DNA of 64,000 nucleotides from an uncultured Bacillota bacterium (GTDB lineage: Bacteria > Bacillota > Clostridia > Oscillospirales > Oscillospiraceae). Location of the stretch: assembly GCA_947426945.1 (NCBI GenBank), contig CANEFX010000010.1, forward strand, positions 1 to 64,000, read 5' to 3'. The translations under genes and the position numbers were made by a program. The notes below the pieces were generated by a model. The model was not told the DNA's origin, ran no database searches, and saw only the letters and a program-made list of their open reading frames with translations. Shown in pieces: positions 1-7,602 of this stretch. The number at the start of each line of letters is the position of its first letter. Within the stretch, counting starts at the first letter, position 1.

Positions 1-16
1 TTATCATCTTTACATG

Positions 17-44
17 AAAAAGTCTGCCATACGGCAGACTTTTT
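17..44 (-). terminator. Intrinsic terminator downstream of tRNA-Leu
   Basis: A perfect 12-bp stem (AAAAAGTCTGCC / GGCAGACTTTTT) closes on an ATAC loop. T-runs flank both sides, so it can work in both directions. On the minus strand it lies 50 bp beyond the 3' end of tRNA-Leu and is the best terminator for that gene. Confidence 0.8.
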
Positions 45-55
45 CGACAGGCTGA

Positions 56-90
56 CCTGTGCATAGTAACCCTATGCACAGGTTTTGTTT
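56..90 (+). terminator. Second hairpin with plus-strand T-run
   Basis: The stem CCTGTGCATAG / CTATGCACAGG (11 bp) has a TAACC loop and is followed by TTTTGTTT on the plus strand. It reads as a rightward terminator placed between the first hairpin and the tRNA. What it terminates is left of the window or absent. Confidence 0.6.
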
Positions 91-94
91 AAAT

Positions 95-179
95 TGGTAC
101 GGGTAATGGGGGTCGAACCCACACGCCTTGCGGCACAGGAACCTAAATCCTGCGCGTCTGCCAATTCCGCCATACCCGC
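95..179 (-). tRNA. tRNA-Leu(UAG)
   Basis: The reverse complement folds as a class II tRNA: acceptor GCGGGTA pairs with TACCCGT (G1-U72 wobble), a long variable arm is present, the T-loop reads GGTTCGACC, and CCA is encoded. The anticodon loop is TTTAGGT within stem CAGGA/TCCTG, giving anticodon UAG (leucine, CUA codons). It is followed on its strand by the hairpins at 56-90 and 17-44. Confidence 0.93.
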
Positions 180-236
180 ATGATAAATTTTATCATACAG
201 GAACACGGCCCAAAAGTCAATTGGTCTTGTAAAAAA

Positions 237-650
237 TCAGGTAACTTTCAGTTCCGCTGCCAAGCTCTCCACGGCCTGAGACACATAAACGGACAGCGGT
301 CGTTCCTCCACTCCGGCCACAATGACTCCGCAGCTGTTCATGGGAATCAGAAACTTCCTGGCCCGGCATCCCCCCACCGCTTCAGCCATAGCGGGCGTAA
401 TCTCCCCCAGAATGGAATTGGCAACAACGATGCCAACCGCGCCCAGCACCCCGTCGGCATCCATCACATTCCGCACTACTGGATTCTCCCCGGTGGCGCC
501 AAAATCTGCCCCCGCCCTCAGCATAGCAGCGGTGGCCACAGTATTGGTCCCCAGAGCATAGATCCGCGCTTGGGGCATCCGGGTTTTGACTCTCTCTACC
601 AGCAGACAGCCCAGCCGGCCGCCCTGGCCGTCAATGACTACGATTTTCAT
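237..650 (-). CDS. DUF3842 family protein
   Basis: This 137-residue protein opens with KIVVIDGQGGRLG, a Rossmann-like nucleotide-binding start, and continues with alternating hydrophobic strands and helices (ALGTNTVATAAMLRAGA, VGIVVANSI, MNSCGVIVAGVEE). The pattern matches the DUF3842 family of small clostridial proteins of unknown function. The start at 650 was chosen because GAGGAG lies just upstream; a longer frame to 692 has no such site. No signal peptide or membrane segment is visible, so it should be cytoplasmic. Its partner and ligand are unknown. Confidence 0.8.
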   Translation of the reverse strand: MKIVVIDGQGGRLGCLLVERVKTRMPQARIYALGTNTVATAAMLRAGADFGATGENPVVRNVMDADGVLGAVGIVVANSILGEITPAMAEAVGGCRARKFLIPMNSCGVIVAGVEERPLSVYVSQAVESLAAELKVT

Positions 651-715
651 AAAAAGCTCCTCTTTTTGCACCCTTCCCGGCCCATCTGACATAAAATAGT
701 TCGGGGGTGGTCATT

Positions 716-925
716 TTGTCTTCCATTTATAATGCCAACAGCGGAGAACTGCTTACCATGGCAGTAGCTCTTTCCGCCGCCCTGGCCCAGGGGCAGAGCC
801 AGGCTCAGCTGGCCAAGCTGGGGGCCTTTTTCACCATTGTGGGGGACACCTTGAACCTCTATGCACTCCAGCCCAGTCAGGTGGACCGCACCGGGACGGC
901 CCTCAGCCTCGCAGATAACCTCTGA
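716..925 (+). CDS. Small protein, probably DUF6774-like
   Basis: A 69-residue reading frame whose core reads LAQGQSQAQLAKLGAFFTIV, followed by GDTL. From memory this resembles the short DUF6774 family found in Oscillospiraceae; I could not verify it. A TTG start at 716 is preferred because GGGGGTGG sits five bases upstream; a GTG at 707 is the alternative. It is divergent from the DUF3842 gene, and its 3' end overlaps the patatin gene by 23 bases in convergent orientation. No function is known. Confidence 0.5.
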   Translation: MSSIYNANSGELLTMAVALSAALAQGQSQAQLAKLGAFFTIVGDTLNLYALQPSQVDRTGTALSLADNL

Positions 926-1751
926 TCTCCTCCATACGCTCCATCGCCGTCTGATAGCCCGCCGCCCACAGCAGGCGCAGCTTCTCGGTATCCCGCTCCG
1001 TCCGGGCCACCCCAAGGGTGGACTGGGGGGCAATCACAAGGAGCTTTCCCTCCCGTTCCGCCTGGAAAAGGGCCTCCCGCTCCCGATTGTACATCTCTGC
1101 CCTGCCCTCCATCGCCACCACAAATTTCGGGTAGCTCCTGTACCGCTTCCGGATAAGCTTCATCATGCGGTCGGACCGGCGGTGGTAGTGCCGGGGACGG
1201 GTGAGCACCACGACCACCCGATCACACTTGTCCAGGGCCCGCCGCCAGGGAATAGCGTCCCCGATCCCGCCGTCCAGATAGGGCTGGCCGCCTATCTCAT
1301 AGACCGGGAAGAGAAGGGGCATGGCGCAGCTGGCCTGAAGGACCACCGCCTCCTTGTCCCGCCGGGGAACAGACAGATAGTCCGCTTTTCCAGTATTCAG
1401 GTTGGTGACAACTGCCTCTACCTCCCCGGGAAAGGCCTCGAATGCGTCGTAATCGAAGGGCACCAGCTCGTTGGGGATAGTTCCGTAGGCAAACTTCAGT
1501 CCGAAATAGCAGCGGTTGTCCCTGTCCGCCAGATTCCGCCAGCCCATATACCGCTTGTCAGGAGCGAAGCGGGTAACCACCTCCAGATTGCGTCGGGGCT
1601 GTCCGGACACATAGCTCACTCCGTAAGCGATGCCTGCTGACACACCGATGACATAGTCTGTCATAATTCCGCCCTCCAGCAGGCCGTCGCACACGCCGCT
1701 GGAAAAAATCGCCCGGAGGGCTCCGCCCTCCAATACCAAGCCTGTTTTCAT
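903..1751 (-). CDS. Patatin-like phospholipase
   Basis: A 282-residue patatin-family serine acyl hydrolase. The N-terminus has the glycine-rich oxyanion segment LEGGALRAIF, the nucleophile elbow GVSAG (Ser38) follows, and the Asp of the catalytic dyad lies in LDGG (about Asp160). Such proteins hydrolyse acyl esters of lipids; the natural substrate here is unknown. There is no signal peptide. The start at 1751 follows GGGAGGTCTT; upstream in-frame sequence to 1925 is low-quality and overlaps the opposite promoter region. It is monocistronic and divergent from the XpaC-like gene. Confidence 0.88.
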   Translation of the reverse strand: MKTGLVLEGGALRAIFSSGVCDGLLEGGIMTDYVIGVSAGIAYGVSYVSGQPRRNLEVVTRFAPDKRYMGWRNLADRDNRCYFGLKFAYGTIPNELVPFDYDAFEAFPGEVEAVVTNLNTGKADYLSVPRRDKEAVVLQASCAMPLLFPVYEIGGQPYLDGGIGDAIPWRRALDKCDRVVVVLTRPRHYHRRSDRMMKLIRKRYRSYPKFVVAMEGRAEMYNREREALFQAEREGKLLVIAPQSTLGVARTERDTEKLRLLWAAGYQTAMERMEEIRGYLRG

Positions 1752-1829
1752 AAGACCTCCCGCGCCCCGTCGGGCGTTTTTTTCTATTATACCCCTTCCC
1801 CGGCAATTTTGCAATCTCTCCCAATTTTC

Positions 1830-1859
1830 TTGACACTCCCCGCCTGTTGGGGGTACAAT
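1830..1859 (+). promoter_or_regulatory. SigA-type promoter of the xpaC-telA cassette
   Basis: TTGACA (1830-1835) and TACAAT (1854-1859) are separated by 18 bp, 32 bp before the ATG of the XpaC-like gene. The spacer has a short CCCCGCC...GGGGG inverted repeat that could be an operator, though this is weak. Confidence 0.75.
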
Positions 1860-1890
1860 AGTAGTAATTATATCCATGCGGAGGTACGCC

Positions 1891-2592
1891 ATGACCACCC
1901 ACAAAAAAGTTTCCGTTCTGCCCATCTACCTGGTGGGCTTTGTCTGGCTGGGCTACGCCCTTCTGTTTCCTTTGAACACTCCACTGCACTATCTCCTGTG
2001 CGCCGGTCTGTCCTTCATCGCCTTCGTGGCGGGCAAAGCCATTTTCCCGGACAAAGTCTATCAGACTCCCGGCCCGTCCAAGGAGGAGGCCAAAAAGCCC
2101 GAGGCCAAGAAGGAGGAGAAGCTTGACCCCAAGGTCGCCGCTCTTCGGAGGGAGAAGGAACGGGCCATTTCTGAACTGCGCCGGCTCAACGACGCCATTC
2201 CCGACCCCAAGATTTCCGCCCAGATAGACCATCTGGAGGAAGTTACGGGGAAGATTATCGACCACGTCATTGCCAATCCGGCCAAGCAGCCCCAGATCTC
2301 CCGGTTCCTGGACTACTTCCTGCCCACCACCATCAAGCTGCTCAACTCCTACGACCGGATGGACTCTGCCGGCATCTCGGGCAGCAACATCGATGCCACC
2401 AAGTCCAAGGTGGAGCAGATGCTGGACACACTGTGCACCGCCTTTGACAAGCAGCTGGACGCCCTTTTCGGCGACGAGGCCCTGGATATCTCCACCGACA
2501 TCACCGTGATGGAAAACCTCCTGGCCCAGGAGGGCCTGAGCGGCGGGACCAAACCCATTGACAGCCCTGAAGGCCCCACACTGGAGCTGTAA
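1891..2592 (+). CDS. XpaC-like (5-bromo-4-chloroindolyl phosphate hydrolysis family) membrane protein
   Basis: This 233-residue protein has two N-terminal membrane segments (LPIYLVGFVWLGYALLF and LHYLLCAGLSFIAFVAG). A charged Lys/Glu-rich linker and a helical cytoplasmic domain (about residues 80-215) follow. The layout matches the XpaC family, which is regularly encoded beside TelA; TelA is three genes downstream in the same operon. Despite its name the family is not a proven phosphatase. The start at 1891 has GGAGGT seven bases upstream. It probably acts with TelA in envelope stress or antibiotic tolerance (inference from neighbours). Confidence 0.78.
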   Translation: MTTHKKVSVLPIYLVGFVWLGYALLFPLNTPLHYLLCAGLSFIAFVAGKAIFPDKVYQTPGPSKEEAKKPEAKKEEKLDPKVAALRREKERAISELRRLNDAIPDPKISAQIDHLEEVTGKIIDHVIANPAKQPQISRFLDYFLPTTIKLLNSYDRMDSAGISGSNIDATKSKVEQMLDTLCTAFDKQLDALFGDEALDISTDITVMENLLAQEGLSGGTKPIDSPEGPTLEL

Positions 2593-2603
2593 AGGAGGCC
2601 AAC

Positions 2604-2822
2604 ATGGACAAAAAATTTATCACACGGGGAGACCTGCTTGTCACCGCGCTGCTCCAGACTCTGATTCTGGCCTTGCAACTGGCCGCGTTTCTCTTCGCCT
2701 TCTCTGATCTTGGCTGGCAAAATTGGGGACTATTCGCCCTGCTGATCCTTCTCCAGCTTTTTGGCTGCGTTTTCTATTGGCGCCGCTATCTTGCTTATAG
2801 TAAAAAAGAGGGACCGCAATGA
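2604..2822 (+). CDS. Small two-helix membrane protein
   Basis: A 72-residue protein with two predicted membrane helices (LLVTALLQTLILALQLAAFLF and GLFALLILLQLFGCVFYW) and a basic C-terminus. AAAGGAGG precedes the ATG. It lies between the XpaC-like gene and TelA, and its end overlaps the next gene by four bases (ATGA), implying translational coupling. No family is recognised; a role as a membrane partner of the XpaC/TelA pair is inference from position only. Confidence 0.7.
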   Translation: MDKKFITRGDLLVTALLQTLILALQLAAFLFAFSDLGWQNWGLFALLILLQLFGCVFYWRRYLAYSKKEGPQ

Positions 2823-3025
2823 ATAAAGAAATACAGCACGCCCTGGCTATGGCGATTGCGTGGACGCTCTTGGCAATCCTCGCCGTTGCTCTTACAATAT
2901 ATCGGGACAAAAGCCCATTACAAATCGCAGTTGCCGCACTTCTTACCGTTGACGCCGTATTATGGTGGCTGAAATGGTATCGACTTAAAGATGATTCTAA
3001 AAAACAGGAGGAACAAAAACCATGA
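2819..3025 (+). CDS. Small two-helix membrane protein
   Basis: A 68-residue protein with two hydrophobic stretches (AMAIAWTLLAILAVALTIY and LQIAVAALLTVDAVLWWL) and a short charged tail ending KKQEEQKP. It is coupled by ATGA overlaps to both neighbours. Its base composition is more AT-rich than the flanking genes (many ATT, AAA and TTA codons), which may mark a recent insertion into the cassette. The family is not recognised. Confidence 0.68.
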   Translation: MNKEIQHALAMAIAWTLLAILAVALTIYRDKSPLQIAVAALLTVDAVLWWLKWYRLKDDSKKQEEQKP

Positions 3026-4212
3026 GTGACGAACTGAACCTGAACACCACCCCGGAGCTGACCTTTGAACCCTCCGCCGCTCAGGCCGTGGAGGCCCCGG
3101 CGCTGACACTGGAGCCCTCCGCCCCGGCGGCCCCCCATGTGGACGAGGCGGCCCAGGCCGCCCGGGACGCCAACGCCGTCAAGCTGGACGAGTCCATGCT
3201 CAGCGAGGCGGAAAAGAAGATGGTAGAGGACTTCTCCAAAAAAATTGACGTGACCGACAGCAATCTGGTGCTGAACTACGGGGCTGCCGCCCAGAAGAAC
3301 ATCGCCGTCTTTTCTGAGAGTGCCCTGAACAACGTCAAAACCAAGGACCTAGGCGAGGTTGGAGAGGCTCTGTCCTCCCTGGTGGTGGAGCTGAAAACCT
3401 TCGGCCAGCCGGAGAAAAAAGGCATCGGCGGCTTCTTCCAGAAGAAGAAAAACGAGCTGGAGGCCATGAAAGCCAGTTACGCCAAGGCCGAGGTCAACGT
3501 GGACAAGATTGTCAAGGTGCTGGAAAACCACCAGGTCACCCTGATGAAGGACGTGGCCATGTTTGATCAGATGTATGAGCTGAACACCAAGTATTACAAG
3601 GAGCTGACCATGTATATCCTGGCCGGCAAGAAGCGGCTGGAGTATCTGCGCACCCACGATCTGGCCGATCTGAAAAAGAAGGCGGAGATCACTGGCGCCC
3701 AGGAGGACGCCCAGGCTTACAACGACTTCGCCAACCTGTGCAACCGGTTTGAAAAGAAGCTCCACGACCTGGAGCTCACCCGGATGATTTCCATCCAGAT
3801 GGGTCCTCAGACCCGCCTGCTGCAGAACAACGACACCCAGATGCTGGAAAAGATTCAGTCCTCCTTGGTGAACACCATTCCCCTGTGGAAGAGCCAGATG
3901 GTGCTGGCCCTTGGGCTGGAACATGGCCGCCAGGCCACCGCCGCCCAGGCCGCCGTCACCAACATGACCAACGAGTTGCTCCAGAAGAATGCCGACATGC
4001 TGAAGATGGGCACCATTGAGACTGCCAAAGAGGCAGAGCGAAGCGTCGTCTCCATTGAGACCCTCCAGCACACCAACCAACAGCTCATCACCACACTGGA
4101 CGAGGTGATGAAAATTCAGACCGAGGGTGCTCAGAAGCGCAAGGAAGCCGAGAAGGAGCTGGGCCGCATTGAGGGCGAGCTGAAACAGAAGCTGCTGGAG
4201 CTGCGGGGGTAA
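3022..4212 (+). CDS. telA: TelA family toxic anion resistance protein
   Basis: A 396-residue, mostly alpha-helical soluble protein. A low-complexity Ala/Pro/Glu head (1-50) precedes the TelA core, with recognisable segments such as KKGIGGFFQKKKNELE (about 133-148) and YELNTKYYKELTMYILAGKK (about 190-210). It continues with long coiled-coil helices to the end. TelA proteins are linked to tellurite and cell-wall-antibiotic tolerance, but the mechanism is unresolved. It overlaps the preceding small gene by four bases and is followed by a palindromic repeat. AAACAGGAGG precedes the start. Confidence 0.88.
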   Translation: MSDELNLNTTPELTFEPSAAQAVEAPALTLEPSAPAAPHVDEAAQAARDANAVKLDESMLSEAEKKMVEDFSKKIDVTDSNLVLNYGAAAQKNIAVFSESALNNVKTKDLGEVGEALSSLVVELKTFGQPEKKGIGGFFQKKKNELEAMKASYAKAEVNVDKIVKVLENHQVTLMKDVAMFDQMYELNTKYYKELTMYILAGKKRLEYLRTHDLADLKKKAEITGAQEDAQAYNDFANLCNRFEKKLHDLELTRMISIQMGPQTRLLQNNDTQMLEKIQSSLVNTIPLWKSQMVLALGLEHGRQATAAQAAVTNMTNELLQKNADMLKMGTIETAKEAERSVVSIETLQHTNQQLITTLDEVMKIQTEGAQKRKEAEKELGRIEGELKQKLLELRG

Positions 4213-4222
4213 AGCCCCCTTA

Positions 4223-4306
4223 GGCAAAGGAGGTGCCACAGTGCGCATACTGGGGCACCGCAATCCTCAGCCAGCCTCCGGCTGACAGCTCCTTTGCCAA
4301 AGGAGC
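4223..4306. repeat. Interspersed palindromic repeat, CTCCTTTG type
   Basis: An 84-bp unit has inverted ends GGCAAAGGAG (4223) and CTCCTTTGCC (to 4298), and finishes in the palindrome GCTCCTTTGCCAAAGGAGC (4288-4306). Related palindromes occur at 6663-6692, 12872-12889 and 35361-35560. The shape suggests a small non-autonomous element or REP-like unit between genes. Confidence 0.65.
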
Positions 4307-4324
4307 CTTAATAAGGAGAACATC

Positions 4325-5410
4325 ATGAAATTTTTTCAAAAAACCTGGGTGGCTTGGCTTCTCACCGCCGTGATGGTGGCGGCAGCTGTTGGAATCGGAC
4401 AGGCCAAAGGGGGGCGGCGTGAGCCTGAGCCGCTGCCCTCGGGCAGCGCAGCGCTGGATACGAGCTTGTCCACCCAGCAGTTTGCCGACTATATCTGGGA
4501 CGAGGCAGGGGTACTGTCCTCCAAGGAGGAGGAACAAATATGCCTGTACAACGCCAACTGGGCCAGGCGGTACGACAGTATCATAGCCGTGGCGGCGGTG
4601 AAGTCGGCGGACGGCAATATTGATGACTACGCCTACGACTTGGGAAGTGAGATTGAGCTTGCCTCGGCCGACGGCATTCTGGTCATTGACACCGCCTCGA
4701 AAGACGCCTACCTGGCGGTGGGTCCAGACTACCCCCTCACCGACGGTCAGGTAACCTCCTATCTGGATAACTCCCTCTACCCCTATGTCCAGTCCAAGGA
4801 CTACGGCGGCGGCGTTCTGAATCTGTTCAAAGACCTGAACAAGTATTATGTGGATAACTACGGCCTGGGCTATCTGGACAATGGCGGCTCCTACTCTCCG
4901 GACTACTCCGGCAGCGGCGACACCTTTGTGGGGGTTGTAATGCTGGTCATTATTCTGATTGCCATTGTGCTGGTGATCAGCGCTATTGACCGCTCCCGCT
5001 ACAACACCTACCGGCGGCAGTATTACGGCGTAGTGAACCCCCCAGTGATGTTCCGACCTATCTTTTTCTGGCACGCTCCCGGCTCCTGGTGGTACCGCCG
5101 GCACTGGCGGCAGCCTCCTCCCCCGCCCCGGCCTCCCAGAGGACCGGGCGGCCCCGGCCCGGGCGGACGGCCCGGCGGTGGTAATTTTACCGGCTTTTCC
5201 GGCCCCAAAGGGGGCTCCTCCCGGGGAGGCGGATTCTCCAGCGGCCCTCGCGGAGGCGGCTTCTCCGGTGGTTCCCGGGGCGGAGGTTTTTCCGGCGGTC
5301 CCAGAGGGGGCGGTTTCTCCGGCGGCAGCCGGGGTGGAGGCTTCTCTGGTGGACGGGGAGGCGGATTCTCTGGAGGCAGCTCCCGGGGTGGAGGCTTCGG
5401 CCGGCGCTAA
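4325..5410 (+). CDS. TPM-domain membrane protein with Gly-rich C-terminal repeats
   Basis: This 361-residue protein has an N-terminal signal/anchor (about 9-27) and a TPM domain (about 50-180, beginning ADYIWDEAGVLSSKEEEQI). A second membrane helix (about 200-220) follows, then a Pro/Arg-rich linker and about 100 residues of SRGGGFSGG-type repeats. TPM domains (YgcG/Psb32 family) act outside the cytoplasmic membrane; phosphatase activity is shown for plant members only. AAGGAGAACATC precedes the ATG. It follows TelA after a repeat, so it may share that operon. The tail is likely surface-exposed and flexible. Confidence 0.85.
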   Translation: MKFFQKTWVAWLLTAVMVAAAVGIGQAKGGRREPEPLPSGSAALDTSLSTQQFADYIWDEAGVLSSKEEEQICLYNANWARRYDSIIAVAAVKSADGNIDDYAYDLGSEIELASADGILVIDTASKDAYLAVGPDYPLTDGQVTSYLDNSLYPYVQSKDYGGGVLNLFKDLNKYYVDNYGLGYLDNGGSYSPDYSGSGDTFVGVVMLVIILIAIVLVISAIDRSRYNTYRRQYYGVVNPPVMFRPIFFWHAPGSWWYRRHWRQPPPPPRPPRGPGGPGPGGRPGGGNFTGFSGPKGGSSRGGGFSSGPRGGGFSGGSRGGGFSGGPRGGGFSGGSRGGGFSGGRGGGFSGGSSRGGGFGRR

Positions 5411-5416
5411 GCAGAT

Positions 5417-5448
5417 AAAAACTCCCTCGCTCTACGCGAGGGAGTTTT
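5417..5448. terminator. Bidirectional terminator between TPM gene and thiI
   Basis: The stem AAAACTCCCTCGC / GCGAGGGAGTTTT (13 bp) has a TCTAC loop. A/T runs on both sides let it serve the converging TPM and thiI genes. Confidence 0.85.
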
Positions 5449-5449
5449 C

Positions 5450-6616
5450 TCATACCTGAATTCGCTCAATGCCGTCCACGGCGGCCTGAACCATGGCCTC
5501 AATGTCCAGCCCCTGTTCCGCCGCCTCCAGCTCCTCCAGGGTGGGACGCAGACGGGGGTGCCGGGGGGTAAAGACGGTACAGCAGTCCTCATAGGGAAGG
5601 ATAGAGGTCTCAAAAGTGCCGATCTTCCGGGCAATTTTGACGATGTCCTCCTTGTCCATCCCCACCACAGGACGAAGAATGGGCAAATCTACAACCGCCC
5701 CGGTAACGGCCATGGCCTCCATGGTCTGGCTGGCCACCTGGCCCAGGCACTCACCGGTGACCAGGGCCTTGGCCCCGCACCGCCGGGCCACTTTTTGGGA
5801 GATACGCATCATAAACCGGCGCATGACCAGAGTAAACAGCTCCTGAGGGACGGAGCGGCGCAGCTCCTCCTGAATGGCAGTGAATGGAACCACATGGACA
5901 GTGAGCCGACCGCACCAGGGGGTAAGCAGCCGGGCCAGCTCAAGGACCTTTTCCTTTGCCTCGTTGGAGGTATAGGGATAGGAGAAAAAGTGGACCATCT
6001 CCAGAGCCACGCCCCGTTTGGCGATCATCCAGGAGGCTACCGGAGAGTCAATGCCTCCGGACAGCAGGGACACCGCCCGGCCGTTAATCCCTACCGGCAG
6101 CCCGCCCGCCCCCGGCTCCGGGTCGGCGTGGACAAAGGCAGCGTAGTCCCGAATCTCAATGTGTACGGTGAGCTCCGGGTGGTGGACGTCTACTTTCAAA
6201 TCCGGGTAGAGCTCATCCAGCTCGCCGCCCACATACTGGCTGAGCTGGATGGAGGTCATGGGGAAGGTTTTGTCCGCCCTCTTGGTCTCCACCTTAAAGG
6301 TGCGGGCGGCGGACAGCTTACCGTCCAGATACTCCCGGGCGGCGGACAGGATTGCGTCCTTATCCTTTTCGCAGGCCCGGGCCCGGGACAGTCCCACTAC
6401 CCCGAACACCTTCGCCAGCACCTCCCAGGCCCCGTCCATATCGCACATGTCGGTCATGGGCTCTACATAGGTGGTGGACTGGCGGGTGTATACCCGGAAC
6501 TGGCCCAGATTGTTGAGCCGGCGGTAGATGTTGGCCTGGAGCTTATCCTCAAAGCTGCGTCGGTTCAGCCCTTTCAGGACCATCTCTCCCAGCTTGAGGA
6601 GAATCATTTCATTCAT
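5450..6616 (-). CDS. thiI: tRNA 4-thiouridine synthase ThiI
   Basis: A 388-residue protein with an N-terminal ferredoxin-like/THUMP region (about 1-165) and a PP-loop ATPase domain carrying LLSGGIDSPVA (about 184-194). It adenylates U8 of tRNA and transfers sulfur to make 4-thiouridine; it may also supply sulfur for thiazole. The C-terminal rhodanese domain of enterobacterial ThiI is absent, as is usual in Firmicutes, where a dedicated cysteine desulfurase passes the sulfur. The candidate desulfurase at 23204 is distant. The start at 6616 follows GAGGGAAGTCT. Confidence 0.95.
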   Translation of the reverse strand: MNEMILLKLGEMVLKGLNRRSFEDKLQANIYRRLNNLGQFRVYTRQSTTYVEPMTDMCDMDGAWEVLAKVFGVVGLSRARACEKDKDAILSAAREYLDGKLSAARTFKVETKRADKTFPMTSIQLSQYVGGELDELYPDLKVDVHHPELTVHIEIRDYAAFVHADPEPGAGGLPVGINGRAVSLLSGGIDSPVASWMIAKRGVALEMVHFFSYPYTSNEAKEKVLELARLLTPWCGRLTVHVVPFTAIQEELRRSVPQELFTLVMRRFMMRISQKVARRCGAKALVTGECLGQVASQTMEAMAVTGAVVDLPILRPVVGMDKEDIVKIARKIGTFETSILPYEDCCTVFTPRHPRLRPTLEELEAAEQGLDIEAMVQAAVDGIERIQV

Positions 6617-6662
6617 AGACTTCCCTCTTTTATTCTAAAACTCTCCTCCCGCCCACAGGCGG

Positions 6663-6692
6663 AAAGGCTCCTTTGGCAAAGGAGCCTTTTTC
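6663..6692. terminator. Palindromic repeat acting as rsgA terminator
   Basis: The 13-bp stem AAAGGCTCCTTTG / CAAAGGAGCCTTT is followed by TTTTTC on the plus strand. It lies just past the rsgA stop codon. It belongs to the same CTCCTTTG repeat family as 4223-4306. Confidence 0.65.
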
Positions 6693-6714
6693 GTTTTCCT
6701 TCAAACAATTCGGT

Positions 6715-7602
6715 TTACATTTCTTTCCTCTGCCAATCAGGAATCGCCTTGGCCTGCTCATACAGGCGGACGTAGCTCTGATGACGGGTGACCGAGATTT
6801 TCCCCTCCCGTACCGCCGCCAGAACGGCGCACCCCTTCTCTTTCACATGGGCACAGTCCTGAAAGCGGCACCTTCCCAGATAGGGAACAAACTCCCGGAA
6901 TGCGTATTGCAGTTCCTCCTTCCGGGCCAGTTCCATCCTGTCCGCGTCGAAGGAGGAAAAGCCCGGCGTATCTGCCGCCAGCGCCCCGCAGGACAGACGG
7001 AAGAGTTCCACATGGCGGGTGGTGTGCCGGCCTCGTCCCAGCTTATCGCTGACCTCTCCAGTAGCCAGGTTAAAATCCGCTTCCAATGCATTTAAAATAC
7101 TGGACTTCCCCACCCCGGAGTTGCCAGTGAAAGCACACACTCTGCCGGCAATGGCCTGCCGGAGGGCCTCCATCCCTTCCCCTGTCCCGGCGCTCACCCG
7201 CAGGGTGGGAAAGCCCGCCTGTTCATAGATGCGGGCCAGCCCCTCTCCCCGCTCCAGGTCGCACTTGTTGACGCAGATCAGGGTCTCACACCCCCGGCCG
7301 GCGGCAATGGCCGCCACTCGATCGATCAGGAAGGGATCGGTCACCGGCACCGCCTGGGAGGCCACCACCACCAGCAGGTCGATATTGGCCACAGCTGGAC
7401 GGTAAAATTCATTCTTCCGAGGAAGTATCTCGTCCAATGTGCCGGAGCCCTCCTCCAGTGGGGTGAAGCGCACCCGGTCTCCTACCAGAGGGGTAAACCT
7501 CGCGTAACGGTGCTTTCCACGGGCCCGGCAGGAAAATACAGTCTGTCCGTCGTCCACGTAGTAGAAGCCGCTGAGGGCCTTTCGGATGATCCCCTCGCTC
7601 AT
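6715..7602 (-). CDS. rsgA: Ribosome small-subunit GTPase RsgA
   Basis: This 295-residue circularly permuted GTPase has an N-terminal OB-fold (1-65), then G4 NKCD (about 112), the P-loop GNSGVGKSS (about 160) and G3 DTPG (about 212). A C-terminal zinc region with C-x5-C-x-H-type ligands follows (CRFQDCAHVKEKGC). It helps late 30S subunit maturation and checks the decoding site. Its start overlaps the prkC stop by four bases (ATGA), so the two are translationally coupled; this prkC-rsgA order is conserved in Firmicutes. Confidence 0.96.
   Translation of the reverse strand: MSEGIIRKALSGFYYVDDGQTVFSCRARGKHRYARFTPLVGDRVRFTPLEEGSGTLDEILPRKNEFYRPAVANIDLLVVVASQAVPVTDPFLIDRVAAIAAGRGCETLICVNKCDLERGEGLARIYEQAGFPTLRVSAGTGEGMEALRQAIAGRVCAFTGNSGVGKSSILNALEADFNLATGEVSDKLGRGRHTTRHVELFRLSCGALAADTPGFSSFDADRMELARKEELQYAFREFVPYLGRCRFQDCAHVKEKGCAVLAAVREGKISVTRHQSYVRLYEQAKAIPDWQRKEM

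Noticed and set aside
903..1925. Longer version of the patatin protein starting at 1925
   Set aside because: The extra residues read through the opposite strand's promoter and start region and precede a well-placed GGAGG-ATG at 1751; the family start motif lies right after 1751.
5200..5400. Short repeats resembling a CRISPR or satellite array
   Set aside because: They encode the SRGGGFSGG repeats of the TPM protein in frame, vary in length and have no spacers. No CRISPR array or cas gene was seen anywhere in the window.
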